The notes below the pieces were generated by a model. It had not been told where the DNA came from, did no database searches, and worked only from the letters and a program-made list of their open reading frames with translations. The position numbers and the translations under genes are program-made. From a virus: a stretch of DNA of 62,910 bases. Positions within the stretch are counted from its first letter, which is position 1; each line of letters opens with the position of its first letter. Below, one piece after another: positions 8,473-20,700 of this stretch. Where the stretch lies: IMG/VR virus record IMGVR_UViG_3300031787_008401, positions 1-62,910 of that record. One strand, written 5' to 3'.

Positions 8473-10548
8473 ATGACAGATCGTTTAAGAGTAACAGAAC
8501 TTGATTTTGATCAAATCAAAACAAATTTAAAAAGTTTTTTAAAAAGTCAAAATGAATTTACCGACTATGATTTTGACGGTTCTGGATTAAGTGTACTTTT
8601 AGATATACTGGCTTATAATACACATTATAACGCTTATTATCTAAACATGATTGCAAATGAATCCTTCTTAGATACGGCTCTTTTAAGAAACTCGGTTATT
8701 TCTCATGCCAAAAAATTTGGATATGTTCCAAGATCAGCAACAGCTGCAAGAGCTACAATTAACTTTACTATCAATAGTTTAAACTCTACACCAGGTAGTT
8801 TAACTTTACCAAGAGGATATATTTTCTTATCTTCATTGATTGATAATAAAGTATATAATTTTGTTACATTAGAAGATACTACCGTAACAAAAACTGGGAC
8901 AAATTTCGTATTCAATAATTTAAAAATATACGAAGGATCTTTGAATAGATATTCTTTCAACCATTCTGAAGCTTCAAATCCAAAGCAAATATTTTCTATA
9001 CCAGATTCGAATATTGATACATCAACATTAAAAGTTACTGTACAACAATCTTCATCTAATACAGATTCGGTTGTTTATAGTTTAGCCACAGATGTAATAA
9101 ATCTTACTGCTAACTCTACTGTTTATTTTTTACAAGAGGGACTAAACAATCAATATCAGATTTATTTTGGTGATGATGTAATCGGTAAAAAAATACCTGA
9201 CGCTGGTGTAGTAAATGTAACCTATCTTTCTACGAACGGATCTGTTGCTAATAAAGCCAATACTTTTGTTGCCACGACACCAGTCTCATCTTTTACTACT
9301 TTTAGTGTGACCCCAGTTGCCGCTTCTTCTGGCGGCGCAGCAAAGGAATCTGTCGATCAAATTAAGTTTGCAGCTCCATTACAGTTTACCTCTCAAAATA
9401 GAGCTGTAACAAAAAATGATTATATTAAACTAATTCAACAAAAATATCCACAGTTTGATGCGGTTAATGTTTGGGGTGGAGAAGAAAATATTCCTCCCGT
9501 TTATGGTAAAATTTTTATTTCTGCTAAACCTAAATTGGGATTTGAAGTTTCTGATACCGAAAAAAATTATTTTATAAATGAGATAGTTAAACCCATAAGT
9601 GTTTTAACAGTTACTCCAGAATTTGTTGATGTTGATTATAATTACATTAAGTTAATTTCTACCGTTTATTATGACCCAACGAAAACTGATTTAAATACAT
9701 CAACTCTACAATCAAAAGTTACAAATGCGATAACTTCATTTTCAAATTTAAATTTAAATAAATTTAATTCAATTTTTAGTTCATCAAAATTAAGAACTAA
9801 TGTTGATAATTCTGATATTTCTGTACAATCAAACGAATTGGAAATATTTTTGTCTAAGAGATTTAGACCTGTTTTAACACAAACTAATACTTATACTTTA
9901 GATTTTGGTGTTGAATTGTCTAGAGGCACAACACTCGATAATTTTTATTCTTCACCAAATTTTAATATACTTGACGAAAATTTAATAGAAAGATCCTGCT
10001 TTATTGAAGAAGTTCCATCTTCATTTACAGGAGTCGAATCGATATCAGTTATAACACCAGGTTCAGGATATACGTCAACACCAACCATAGAAATTATTGG
10101 AGATGGTCGAGGAGCCAAAGCGGCCGCCATTATCGTAAACGGAAAACTAAGTTCAGTAAAAGTTATAAATCCTGGTATTGGTTATACAACAGCTGCAATA
10201 AGAATTATTGGTGGTGGAGGAACAAATGCTACTGCTGAGTCTATTTTAGAAAATAGGTTTGGTAAAATTAGAATCGCCTATTTTAAACCAGATGAGCTTA
10301 CAAGTAGAAGTACAAAGGTTATTTTAAATGCCGAAAAAAATGAAGGTATTACTGGTGTTATAGATTACGTTTTAGGCACTATAACAATAGAAAATTTTGC
10401 TCCACTTTCTGTAGATAATGATTTTGATGAACTTTCTATAAATGTTAGACCAAAATCTACAGTTTTACAATCAATTAAAAATAAAATGTTAGCTTTCGAT
10501 CAAACGGATCCAACCAGTGTTGTTGTTGAACTAAAAATCATAAAATAA
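8473..10548 (+). CDS. 6: Baseplate wedge protein gp6
   Basis: A 691-residue protein. The N-terminus has the conserved gp6 block DYDFDGSGLSVLLDILAYNT, then HYNAYYLNMIANESFLDTAL and AKKFGYVPRSA. The middle carries AAPLQFTSQNRAVTKNDYIK with YPQFDAVNVWGGEEN, the J-like region found in all gp6 homologues. gp6 dimers form the iris-like ring that opens as the baseplate changes shape. Residues about 520-590 carry an inserted glycine-rich GxGY module (VITPGSGYTSTPTIEIIGDG) that recurs in the next three proteins. T4 gp6 has 660 residues, so the length is normal. Confidence 0.93.
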   Translation: MTDRLRVTELDFDQIKTNLKSFLKSQNEFTDYDFDGSGLSVLLDILAYNTHYNAYYLNMIANESFLDTALLRNSVISHAKKFGYVPRSATAARATINFTINSLNSTPGSLTLPRGYIFLSSLIDNKVYNFVTLEDTTVTKTGTNFVFNNLKIYEGSLNRYSFNHSEASNPKQIFSIPDSNIDTSTLKVTVQQSSSNTDSVVYSLATDVINLTANSTVYFLQEGLNNQYQIYFGDDVIGKKIPDAGVVNVTYLSTNGSVANKANTFVATTPVSSFTTFSVTPVAASSGGAAKESVDQIKFAAPLQFTSQNRAVTKNDYIKLIQQKYPQFDAVNVWGGEENIPPVYGKIFISAKPKLGFEVSDTEKNYFINEIVKPISVLTVTPEFVDVDYNYIKLISTVYYDPTKTDLNTSTLQSKVTNAITSFSNLNLNKFNSIFSSSKLRTNVDNSDISVQSNELEIFLSKRFRPVLTQTNTYTLDFGVELSRGTTLDNFYSSPNFNILDENLIERSCFIEEVPSSFTGVESISVITPGSGYTSTPTIEIIGDGRGAKAAAIIVNGKLSSVKVINPGIGYTTAAIRIIGGGGTNATAESILENRFGKIRIAYFKPDELTSRSTKVILNAEKNEGITGVIDYVLGTITIENFAPLSVDNDFDELSINVRPKSTVLQSIKNKMLAFDQTDPTSVVVELKIIK

Positions 10549-10552
10549 AAAA

Positions 10553-13348
10553 ATGTCAGAATTAATTGTTTCCAATTTAGTTTCAAGTCAACTACCTGAT
10601 TTTATTAGGTCTGATAACCCCAAGTTTGTCATTTTTTTAGAAAAATACTATAAATGGTTAGAAAGTAGTAATAATGCATTATACGAAGTCAAAACTTTAG
10701 AACAGTCTAAAGATTTAGATTTGGTCGATGATTACTATTTAAATGAAATAGCAAAAGAAGTTTTACCATATTTTCCAAAAGAAATTCTTTTAGATAAAAG
10801 AACTTTTATAAAAAATGTAGGAGAATTTTATAGGTCAAAAGGAACACCAGAATCAGTAAAGTTTTTATTTAGAATATTATATAATGAAGATATTGAAATT
10901 TATTTTCCAAAAGAACAAATATTAAAAGTTTCTGACGGAAAATGGGTATTACCTTTATCGTTAAGAGTTGAGACTGGTGATACCAATATTTTTGATATTG
11001 AAAAATGTAAAATTACCGGAACAAATTCAAAAGCAACAGCTATCGTTGAAAAAGTTATAAAATCGGTTGACCGACAGTTAGGAATAGAATATGTAGAATT
11101 ATACATTTCCAATATTAATAAATTATTTTTAACTGGAGAAAATGTAAGCACAACTATAGTAAGAACCAATGGAAATGAAGATTTTGTTACCGCAAAATTA
11201 ATTGGTTCTTTATCTGAAATTAAAATTGATCCTAAAAATAGAGGATTATATTACAATGGATATGATACAGAATTAAGATATGAAGGAGATCCAGTTACAA
11301 TTATAGGTGGATTGAATCCAAGTTCTGGTAACCCTATTGGTGCTATAGCTACAGTTGGAAATGTATTACAGGGTTCAGTTGACGATGTTGTTGTTACTAA
11401 TGGAGGTTTTGGATTTAGGGATCCCGCATTATATCAAAATTCCTCAATTCTTGATTTTACTGGAGGATTTAAAGATATATTATTAGGTTCTGAAGCTAAG
11501 GCTAAAATATTACTGTTGGATGAAAAAGTATATAGAACAATAAACGTAAGTAATATAACAATAGAATCTTTCTATTCTTCAACTATTGACGGAATTGATA
11601 ATGTAAATGACAATAAAACGATAAATGAATTGACTACGAAACAAACACTGAATGTTTTTCCCATATCTTTTATTACCGTAGAATCTTCTGGTGGAGGGTA
11701 TAAAACTCAACCCGATTTGGACATTTATAGTTTGTATATGGAAGAACTTGATGATACATTAATTATAAATTCAACTACTGCCGTAAAGGGCACTAGAGTT
11801 TTGAGAGATGAGTCTCAAGATTTAACCAACTCTTTTGAAGTTGGAGAAACAGTAAAATTATTTTTAAGAAATAGATATGAAGAAATAAAAATTGTAGCCA
11901 ACGTAAGTTCAAACACAATAACTTTTTTTGATGAATTTGAAAATAATATAAACAATCTTTCAGTATATAAATTAAATAGAAGGAAATTAACCGAAGTTGG
12001 ATCTTTAGGTAGAATTCAAATAGTCAATGGTGGAAATGGTTATTCTGTTGGGGATTTTTTAGTTTTTAGTAGTACTGGTAGAGGATATGGAGCTAATGCG
12101 AATGTTAGTTCTGTACATGCCGGAAATAATGGAATTAAAACAATAACTTTCAATGAAACATCCGATTATATTAGAGGTGGTGAAAGTTATACTATGATTG
12201 ACCTTCCAACCGTAACAGTTAATTCTCCCGGTGGAGGACAAAATGCAGTATTAAAAGTATCCGAAATATTAGGTGAAGGATTAAATAAAGAAATTTCTAC
12301 AACTAGAATTGGTGCAATATCAAGTATAAGAGTTATAAGTTACGGTTATGATTATGTTTCTGCTCCAATTATTTCTTTGAGAAATGCTGACATATCATTA
12401 ACTGATGTTACCGAAGGTCAAATTTATGTAGCGAATACATTTGTTTATCAAGGAGCATCGAATACAAATTATAGTTGGTCTGCTTATGTGGACAAATATT
12501 CAACATCAAATAATTCATTAAGAGTTTATAATTATACAGGAACTTTTGATTCTAGTCTATCTATAAAATCTGATGATAATTTAACCACAGGAAATGTTGT
12601 GACCTCGTTGTTCTACGGCGATGGTAAGGCTAAGGCAACAGCCAAATTTGAAAATGGATTGATTCGATATCCTGGAATTTACTTGAATACCGATGGTCAA
12701 CCAAGTTCGGATCAAAAATTTCAAGATGATAAAAAATATCATAACTTCTCGTATATAATTAATACAGAAAATGATTATTATAAATTTAAGAAAACATTGC
12801 AAGAAACTGTACATCCATTAGGAACAAAAACTTTTGTAACTAAAATTGATACGAATTCAAAAAATGCTTCTGATCAAAATGTACAAATAATCTATTTAAC
12901 GCAAGATTATCATTCAAATACATTTAATATAAGTAATATTTCTAATAGTATAGTGTCAACGTCAATAACTCCAAACGTGCAATCTGAAGTTTCTGTTGGC
13001 AATTTAATTATTTTAAAAAATTTAGAAAAAACCATAAATGGTACAGCAAATATTTCATCCAGCTCAAATGTAATAACTGGTAACGGAACTAATTTTATTC
13101 ATGATGTGGTTGATGGCCAAACGCTCTATCTTTCCTCTGGAAATACAGTAGTCGTAAAAAGTATATTTAATGCAAATACTATTTTTGCTCAAACAGAATT
13201 TGGCATTTCTAGCACCGATTTGACAATTAGGGTGGTGTTTGATGAAACGAAAAATGTCTCTTTTGTGAATGCCAACACCATTTTAGTTGACACTAATCCA
13301 ATAACAACAAACAACTTTGTTTCAATAATTGTACAAAAAGTGAGATAA
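10553..13348 (+). CDS. Large baseplate wedge protein in the gp7 position
   Basis: A 931-residue protein between gp6 and gp8, which is where T4 has gene 7 (1032 residues). The first 130 residues contain the marine-phage signature SQLPDFIRSDNPKFVIFLEK, then YYKWLES and YRSKGTPESVKFLFRILYNE. The central part has several glycine-rich GxGY modules (VVVTNGGFGF, VESSGGGYKTQPD, IVNGGNGYSVGDF, VISYGYDYVSAP). A later YHNFSYIINTENDYYKFKKT segment with LQETVHPLGTKTFV is also conserved in such proteins. The gp7 role (wedge starter binding gp10, gp8 and gp6) is inferred from order and size, since direct similarity to T4 gp7 is not obvious. Confidence 0.65.
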   Translation: MSELIVSNLVSSQLPDFIRSDNPKFVIFLEKYYKWLESSNNALYEVKTLEQSKDLDLVDDYYLNEIAKEVLPYFPKEILLDKRTFIKNVGEFYRSKGTPESVKFLFRILYNEDIEIYFPKEQILKVSDGKWVLPLSLRVETGDTNIFDIEKCKITGTNSKATAIVEKVIKSVDRQLGIEYVELYISNINKLFLTGENVSTTIVRTNGNEDFVTAKLIGSLSEIKIDPKNRGLYYNGYDTELRYEGDPVTIIGGLNPSSGNPIGAIATVGNVLQGSVDDVVVTNGGFGFRDPALYQNSSILDFTGGFKDILLGSEAKAKILLLDEKVYRTINVSNITIESFYSSTIDGIDNVNDNKTINELTTKQTLNVFPISFITVESSGGGYKTQPDLDIYSLYMEELDDTLIINSTTAVKGTRVLRDESQDLTNSFEVGETVKLFLRNRYEEIKIVANVSSNTITFFDEFENNINNLSVYKLNRRKLTEVGSLGRIQIVNGGNGYSVGDFLVFSSTGRGYGANANVSSVHAGNNGIKTITFNETSDYIRGGESYTMIDLPTVTVNSPGGGQNAVLKVSEILGEGLNKEISTTRIGAISSIRVISYGYDYVSAPIISLRNADISLTDVTEGQIYVANTFVYQGASNTNYSWSAYVDKYSTSNNSLRVYNYTGTFDSSLSIKSDDNLTTGNVVTSLFYGDGKAKATAKFENGLIRYPGIYLNTDGQPSSDQKFQDDKKYHNFSYIINTENDYYKFKKTLQETVHPLGTKTFVTKIDTNSKNASDQNVQIIYLTQDYHSNTFNISNISNSIVSTSITPNVQSEVSVGNLIILKNLEKTINGTANISSSSNVITGNGTNFIHDVVDGQTLYLSSGNTVVVKSIFNANTIFAQTEFGISSTDLTIRVVFDETKNVSFVNANTILVDTNPITTNNFVSIIVQKVR

Positions 13349-13356
13349 ATAAGTCT

Positions 13357-14697
13357 ATGTCATCAATAATAACGAACACCTTTTCTACTTTACTCGCACA
13401 ACAATTCATAAATTTATTGGATGTTGGTGCGAATACGTACTTGCCCTTAAATCGAAGGTCTTATCTTTTTGCGACTATTGGCAAACAAACGCCTTGGAAT
13501 CAAGGTGACACTCCTCCTGTTTCTCCCGGACAATCCACCAGAGATTTGATTGAATATTACAATAGGGGTATTGTAGCGAAGGTAATTCAATTAGACAATG
13601 TTTCTTTCGTGGTTCCGAGGTATAATTGGCAATCCGGAACGGTGTATTCTAGATATGGTTGTACAGTTTGTCCTATTGGAACACCATTTTATGTTTTAAA
13701 TTCTAAAAATCAAGTTTTCAAATGTTTAGATAATAATAATAGTATTGCATCTACGGATGAACCTGAATTATTTTTATCTGCGACTTCTTTAGAAGAACCA
13801 TTTTTTATAACTTCTGACGGATATAAATGGAAGTATTTGTACACTATAAGTTCTGATCAAAAACAAAAATTTTTAAATCAAGATTGGATGCCGGTTGCTT
13901 ATAATAGATTTGTTAGAGCAACTGCAATTAATAGAAGTATTGATATCGTTAGAATAGGAAATGCTGGAAACAATTATGTTGATGGTCCAACACAAAGTAT
14001 AATTACTATTGTTGGTGATGGAACCGATGCCGTTTTAAAAGCAAATGTTGTTGGTGGAAATGTAGTAAATATCGTTATTCAAAATAGAGGAAAAGATTAT
14101 ACCACAGCTAACTTAATATTTACTGATGTTGCGGGTGGCATAGGAACTGGTGCTTCAGCTAATGTAGTTTTATCTCCGCAAAATGGACATGGTTATGATC
14201 CGGTTGAAGAACTTTATGCAAATACTGTAATGTTTAATGTCGATTTTGATGGTAGTGTTGGTGGAATTTTTCCATCAGAAAATGAATTTAGAGAAGTTTC
14301 CTTAGTATACAATCCTTATATTAATAATACTGAGACATTGGCTTCAGCTGATACATATACACTTTATAGTAAAGTTTTAGTGTCGCCTGGTGTTGGAGAT
14401 TATAATAACGATGAAGTTATTATACAAGGTGACACTTTAGAAAATTCCACATTTAGTGCTGAAGTCATTTCATTTGATGAGGGTACTAATGTTATGTACC
14501 TTAATAATTTAAAAGGAACTTTTACACCCAATCAACCAGTAAAAGGATTGAGTAGTGGTTCAATACGAATAGGAATTAATGTAACAAACCCATCTTTAGA
14601 ATTATATTCAGGAAAAATATTATTTGTTTCAAATAAAGTTCCTGTAACTAGAGATCCAGACCAAACAGATAGAATTAGATTTATTTTAAGTTTCTAA
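13357..14697 (+). CDS. 8: Baseplate wedge protein gp8
   Basis: A 446-residue protein; T4 gp8 has 334. The N-terminal half shows the gp8 pattern: an early strand NRRSYLFATIGKQTPWNQGD, then NVSFVVPRYNWQSGTVYSRY and a core FFITSDGYKWKYLYTISSDQ followed by KQKFLNQDWMPV. gp8 is a dimeric wedge protein that contacts gp7, gp10 and gp6. An insertion with GxGY-type modules (VRIGNAGNNYVDGP, QNRGKDYTTANLIF) explains the extra length. It starts 9 nt after the previous stop without a strong Shine-Dalgarno site. The C-terminal RDPDQTDRIRFILSF strand is typical of the family. Confidence 0.92.
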   Translation: MSSIITNTFSTLLAQQFINLLDVGANTYLPLNRRSYLFATIGKQTPWNQGDTPPVSPGQSTRDLIEYYNRGIVAKVIQLDNVSFVVPRYNWQSGTVYSRYGCTVCPIGTPFYVLNSKNQVFKCLDNNNSIASTDEPELFLSATSLEEPFFITSDGYKWKYLYTISSDQKQKFLNQDWMPVAYNRFVRATAINRSIDIVRIGNAGNNYVDGPTQSIITIVGDGTDAVLKANVVGGNVVNIVIQNRGKDYTTANLIFTDVAGGIGTGASANVVLSPQNGHGYDPVEELYANTVMFNVDFDGSVGGIFPSENEFREVSLVYNPYINNTETLASADTYTLYSKVLVSPGVGDYNNDEVIIQGDTLENSTFSAEVISFDEGTNVMYLNNLKGTFTPNQPVKGLSSGSIRIGINVTNPSLELYSGKILFVSNKVPVTRDPDQTDRIRFILSF

Positions 14698-14708
14698 AAG
14701 AGGAATAA

Positions 14709-17700
14709 ATGACTAAGCTTTTTAATTACGATCCATATAATGACGATTTTGATGAAGATAAAAATTTTATGCGAGTTCTTTTTCGCCCAGGATATTCCTT
14801 GCAGGCGAGAGAACTTACTCAATTACAAACAATCTTGTCCAATCAAATTGAAAAGTTTGGTAATCACATATTTAAAAATGGAAGTCCAATAACTGGAGGT
14901 AAAATTTCCCTAGATGATAGAGCTTATTATCTAATTCTAAAGGGTCAATATAGTGGTCAAGATATTGTTTTGGAAAACTTTTTGGACAAAACTATTGTTT
15001 CTTATAATTCATCTAAAGTAATTAGAGCCAAAGTTATAGCTATAGATAATTCAACAATTTTTCCTATTTTAATTGTAAAATATTTAAGTGGAGATTTTTT
15101 TGCAGAAGGCGATGAATTAAAAGTCTATGGACAAAATATTTTTGCTGAATTGGAAGATGCAAATGCTACAGGACGTTCTTATGTAGCTAGTATACAGGAA
15201 GGTGTTTATTACTTTAAAGGACAATTTGTAAAAGTTAGTCCTCAATTTTTAGTATTAGAAACATATTATAGATTAGGTTTAAACACAGAAACAATTAACA
15301 AACAACCTTCTTATAGAATAGGTATTGAATTTGATGAATTGGTTATTGATGAAATTGATGATGTTTCTTTATTAGACCCAGCACAAGGTTCGTTCAATTA
15401 TCAAGCACCTGGTGCAACAAGGTTTAAAATTAATACCATATTGAGTAAGAGAACATTAGATTCTGCTGATGAATCTTCTTTTTTCGAAGTTATCCGAATT
15501 GTTGATGGGGTAAAAACAAAAGAAATTGATTATCCTATTTACAATGAAATTGATAAGACTTTAGCAAGAAGAACATTTGACGAATCTGGTAATTATACTG
15601 TTGATCCTTTTGTAATATCTCTAGAAGAAGAATACGTAGATACATCAAATAATAATTACGTTGATCCTAATTATTTTACAGCATCATTGGATCCAGGTAA
15701 AGCATATGTCGGCGGTTATGAGGTACAAACAATAGCTCCAACAAAATTACAAGTGTCTAGAGGAAGAGCCACAGCTAGTATTAATGACTATGATTTACCC
15801 ACAAATTATTCGAGTTATGTCCATGTAGCAAACGTATATGGAACCTTAGTTATATCCAACTTTGAACTTTTGGATATACATTGTGCAAATCATGCCAGTG
15901 TTAGTGTTGCTTCTACGACAGAATATAATTCTTCAAAAATTGGTACAGTTCGTGCCAATATGATAAAATATAACAAATCTTCTAATCCCGATCTAGGCAC
16001 AACCCATCAGTTTACAGTTAATCTTTTTGATGCAAATACTTCTTCAATAACAGGAAGTGTAGCTTCTTCTGGATCTACTAATACCGTTATAGTCTTACCT
16101 TCATCTTTTGCACAACTTCCAGCAAACAGTTATTTGGGAATGTTTTTTAGTATTAAAGATGGAGCAGGATTAAATTTAGCACCAGTTAGAATTAAAGAAT
16201 CGAGTGGATCGTCAAAAACAATTACGTTATCTTCAGCTTTACCTTTTGTTCCTTCTTCAAACGCATTTTCAATTGATTCGGATTTTAAATTTGCAGAATC
16301 ATTAATAAAAAGAAGTGGTTCAAAAATTTTTGGTGCTGATATAACAGATGATTCTAAAACTAACGATGATAATAAGTATGCTTTTATTACTGAACCTAAC
16401 AGACAAGGATTAATTTTTGATGTTCCTTTTGACGCTATTAAGGAAGATACAATAACAAATTTTGATTTTTTTGCAAGAAAAGTCTATAGCGATAAGACAT
16501 CAAGTGGTTCAGGAATTATTACTTTAGCACCGGAGGGCACTGACACCTTTGCATTTGCTGGTACTCCAGGAACTTTATCTGACAGCGTTATTTTAGATAA
16601 TATAATTTGTTTTATTCGACCTGATACTTCTGGAGGAATTCCAAGTATAGCACCAAATACTGTTTTAAGTTTAGCTAATAATGAATATACCGTATCAGCT
16701 ATAAGTAGCACTGAAATTAGAGTCAATTTTGATCCTACAAACACAGGACTTTTTGGTGGTATTAGAGCAGATTTTATAGTAACAACTAAAGTGAATAATG
16801 CGGAAAATGGATCAACTGGAGCTATACGATCAAAAGTTTTATACCCATTATCTGTAAGTAAACATGAAAAAGTAGCTTATATGATTGATACTACAACGGG
16901 TTTAACTTCACTTAATACTGGAACAACTACTGCTTTTTCTGGAGGATATGTTTTTCCAGAGTTGGGTGTAACTTATTTTGATAATGAAACGGGAGCGGGA
17001 GATGCCGGTACAGTTAAGAAATTAAAAACTCCAGGAGTTCCTGTTAGTTTACAAGTACCTGACGTATTAGAAATTGTAAAAATTATAGATTCGAGAACAA
17101 TTACTGGTAACATTACAACAGCAATGTTGACTGATCCACTTTATGACGTAACTAATAGATATGAATTTGATAACGGACAAAGAAAAACTCATTATGATCA
17201 CGCAACAATCAAATTAAAAAGAGGATTTAGTTCTCCTGTTGGCAGTTCAATTTATGTTATGTATAATTATTTGAGTCATGGATCAGCACCATCTCCTCAA
17301 AATGATGGATTATTTACTGTAGATTCTTATTTGAACGAAACTTCGGATATTACATATGCAACTATAAGTAAGTTTGTCGATAAATCTACTGGAAAAATTT
17401 TATCTGGAAGAGCTTCTTTTGATTTTAGACCAACTAGAGGTATTGCTCAAAATACTTTGTCTGGAGCGGTTTGTCCGGATCCTGATGAAATTGCAGAAGT
17501 TTCTTTTGAAAATTATTTAAGTAGGGTTGATAAAGTAGTTGTAAAACCATCAAAAGAGATGGCTATTATTGAGGGACAATCTGCTGTTAAACCTTTGATT
17601 CCTCCACATGATATAACTGATATGTTACTTTACACCCTGTATATACCCCCGTATACAGAAAATGTAAAAGATGTTCGTGTAGATTTCCAAAATAATCGTA

Positions 17701-20700
17701 GATTTACCATGAGGGACATTGGTGCGTTTGAAAATAGAATTAAAGGATTGGAATATTATGTCTCTTTAAATTCTTTAGAAAAAAATGCTAATGATTCTAA
17801 AATATTAGATGCTAATGGACTCGAAAGATCAAAATATGGAATTTTAGTTGACAATTTTACTTCAACTAGCGTTCAAGCTAATTATGGTGATGTAGGTTTT
17901 GATAATAGAAATAAAGTAGAAGATGGAGAATTAAAGCCAGCTTCTTTAATGAGTACGACTAAACTCCTATGGTCGGAAAGTACTTCTTCTGGTAGTTATA
18001 AGGTTGTGGGTACAAATACTCAAAAATCTTTGATTATGAATTATACTTCCACAAAATTTGCCGATCAACCATATGCAACTAAAACTATTCCTATTGCTAG
18101 TGCTCTTTATGGTAATTTTAATGGAACGTTAAAACTTTTCCCAGAGTTTACGAGTGACCATGATACTAGTGTTACAGCTAAAGTTACTTTAAACTCGGTT
18201 CAAGGATTAGAAGATGCCTTTAATTTCGTTGATGATAGATTAAATTACGTAGCTGAACAGAATCCAACTTGGCTAAGTGACAAAGATAGTCCTTTTGCAA
18301 AAGTTCCAGATTCTTCTTGGTTTGAAACAAAAACCACAGTTGAAAATAAGACAGTACAAATTAATAGAAATACAAATGGTAATTTACAAACCACTACTGA
18401 TCAAGTTTATGTTAAAACAGGAGCAACATTAAGTGCAGATCAGATTGGTGTGTCAACATCAAAACAGGATTTAGGATCTTATATTACAGACACAGCAATA
18501 AATCCTTTCTTAAAACCTAGAGGTATAGTTTTTATAGGATCTTCTTTAAGACCTAAAACGAGATTTTATTCGTATTTTGATGGCACATTAGTTGATAACT
18601 ACACTATCGTTCCATCAAAAGTTACTTTAACTCAGAATACTCCATTTAAATCTGGAGAAATGGTTTTAATTGCCAATACAAATGCTGAATTATCAACTCA
18701 TATAGATAATTATGCTTTAGATACTGGAATATACCATTTAGGTGTTTGTGCCGTTTCTGAAGTGGGATCAGCTAATGTTTCTATAGTAAATGAAAGTAGT
18801 TTGTCATTGAGTGGAAAATATGTATATGGTCTAGATTCGAAAGAAACTAAAATTATTAGTTCAGTATTAGATCATCGTTGTGGAAATACAAAATCGGTAA
18901 CATCCAGTACAATTACATTAGCTGCAGATGCTCCAAGTGTAGACATTACTGGCAACACAGTAAGTTTGGTTAGAATTCAAACTACTGACGCTGATGTAAA
19001 TCCTGCAACTGGAATTGGTTCCACTTACACAATTACTGCTTATAATACTACTACTAAAGTAGCTACAGTATCAGGAACAATACCTTCCTCCGAAGTAGGA
19101 AAAACATTTTCTTATAGTATAGGAACGAATGTTTCAAATAAAGCTGGCCAAATTGGTGGAATATTTTATCCACCACAAGCCACTTTCTTAAGTGGAGAAA
19201 GAGTTTATAGATTAACGGAGTCTTTCAATAACTCTTATGATAAAGATGCAATTTCTTTTGCCGATAAAAATTTTGTATCATCAGGTATAACAACAACAAA
19301 AACTTCTTTAGTTGATACCGTATACAATATTGGAATAAGTAATCAAATTGTAGGAACTGTTACTTCACCATTGTTACAATCGACAACAGTTACAAGTACA
19401 ATAACAAGCACTTGGAGAGTCGATCCATTAGCACAAACATTTTTTGTGGATGAACAAACTTACCCACATGGATTGTATTTGGAGAGTGTAAATTTATTCT
19501 TTAGTGCTAAGGATGATGAAAACCTTCCAGTCAGAGTGCAAATTAGACCTACAGTAAATGGTACACCTTCTTTTGATTATTGGTATCCTGAATCTGTAGT
19601 TGAAAAATATCCTAGTGAAATAATTGTCTCAAACACACCTAGTATTAATGATAGTGCTACCAAAAATGTTTTTACTTTTAGTTCACCAGTATTTTTAAAA
19701 CCAGGATTATATGCTGTTGTTATATTAACTGATTCTCCAGATTATGTTGTTTGGACAGCAGAAAAGGGACAAACAACATTAACTAATCAAACTGTTTCTG
19801 TTAACCCTTATGTTGGCACTTTGTATAAATCACAAAATGCTATGGAATATGTTCCATATCTAAATGAAGATTTAATGTTTGAATTGAATCGTTGTGTTTT
19901 CAATACAAGTTCTGCAACATTTTTATTACAGAGTGAGAAACAAGATTCAAAAATTTATATTGATAGATTTAGATTGTTGGAGAAGTCTATTACAACACAA
20001 TCTAGTTCTCCAATATCAATTTCTTACTCAGTTATTACTAAACCAGTAAATTCATCGAAAGAAACAATTTATAGAAATATAACACCGTCTACAATTTATA
20101 GTATGGGAGATGACACCTTCTATTCTATAGGTAATAGAAGAAAAGAGTTACTAGATAAAAATGATTTTACAGTAAGATTAGAAATTTCAACTTCAAACGA
20201 TGCTGTGACTCCTTTAGTTTCTTTAGAGAGTTTATATGTAAATACTTGGGAAAACTTTATTGATAATGGTGAAATTAATCCTGAAGATTTTAATATTATT
20301 GTAGCTGGTGCAAAGTACTCAAATGCTAATGTGCTTACTGTTATTTCTTCCACAGGAGAAGGCGCAAATGTTGAAATAGTTGTAAATAATAGTACAGATG
20401 GAAATGTGGTTCGAATGAATGTCGCTTCATCTGGTATAGGATATGTTGATGACTTTTATATTTCATATCCACATACATCAAACAGTTCAACTGTAACAGC
20501 TAATGCCTCTATTGTATTAAATAGTGAATTTGATAGTTCTGGTGGACCATGTTTGGCGAGATATATTACTAAACCTATTATTTTGACAGACGGATTTGAT
20601 GCTGGTGATTTGAGGGTATTCTTATCTGCCAATAAACCTGTTGGAACAGAAATTCATGTTTTCTATAAAATTTTATCTAGTTCTGATATTATAAGTTTTT

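Noticed and set aside
13344-13351. GATAAATA before the gp8 gene as a late promoter
   Set aside because: It overlaps the previous stop and lies 5 nt before the gp8 start, leaving no space for a leader or ribosome binding site.
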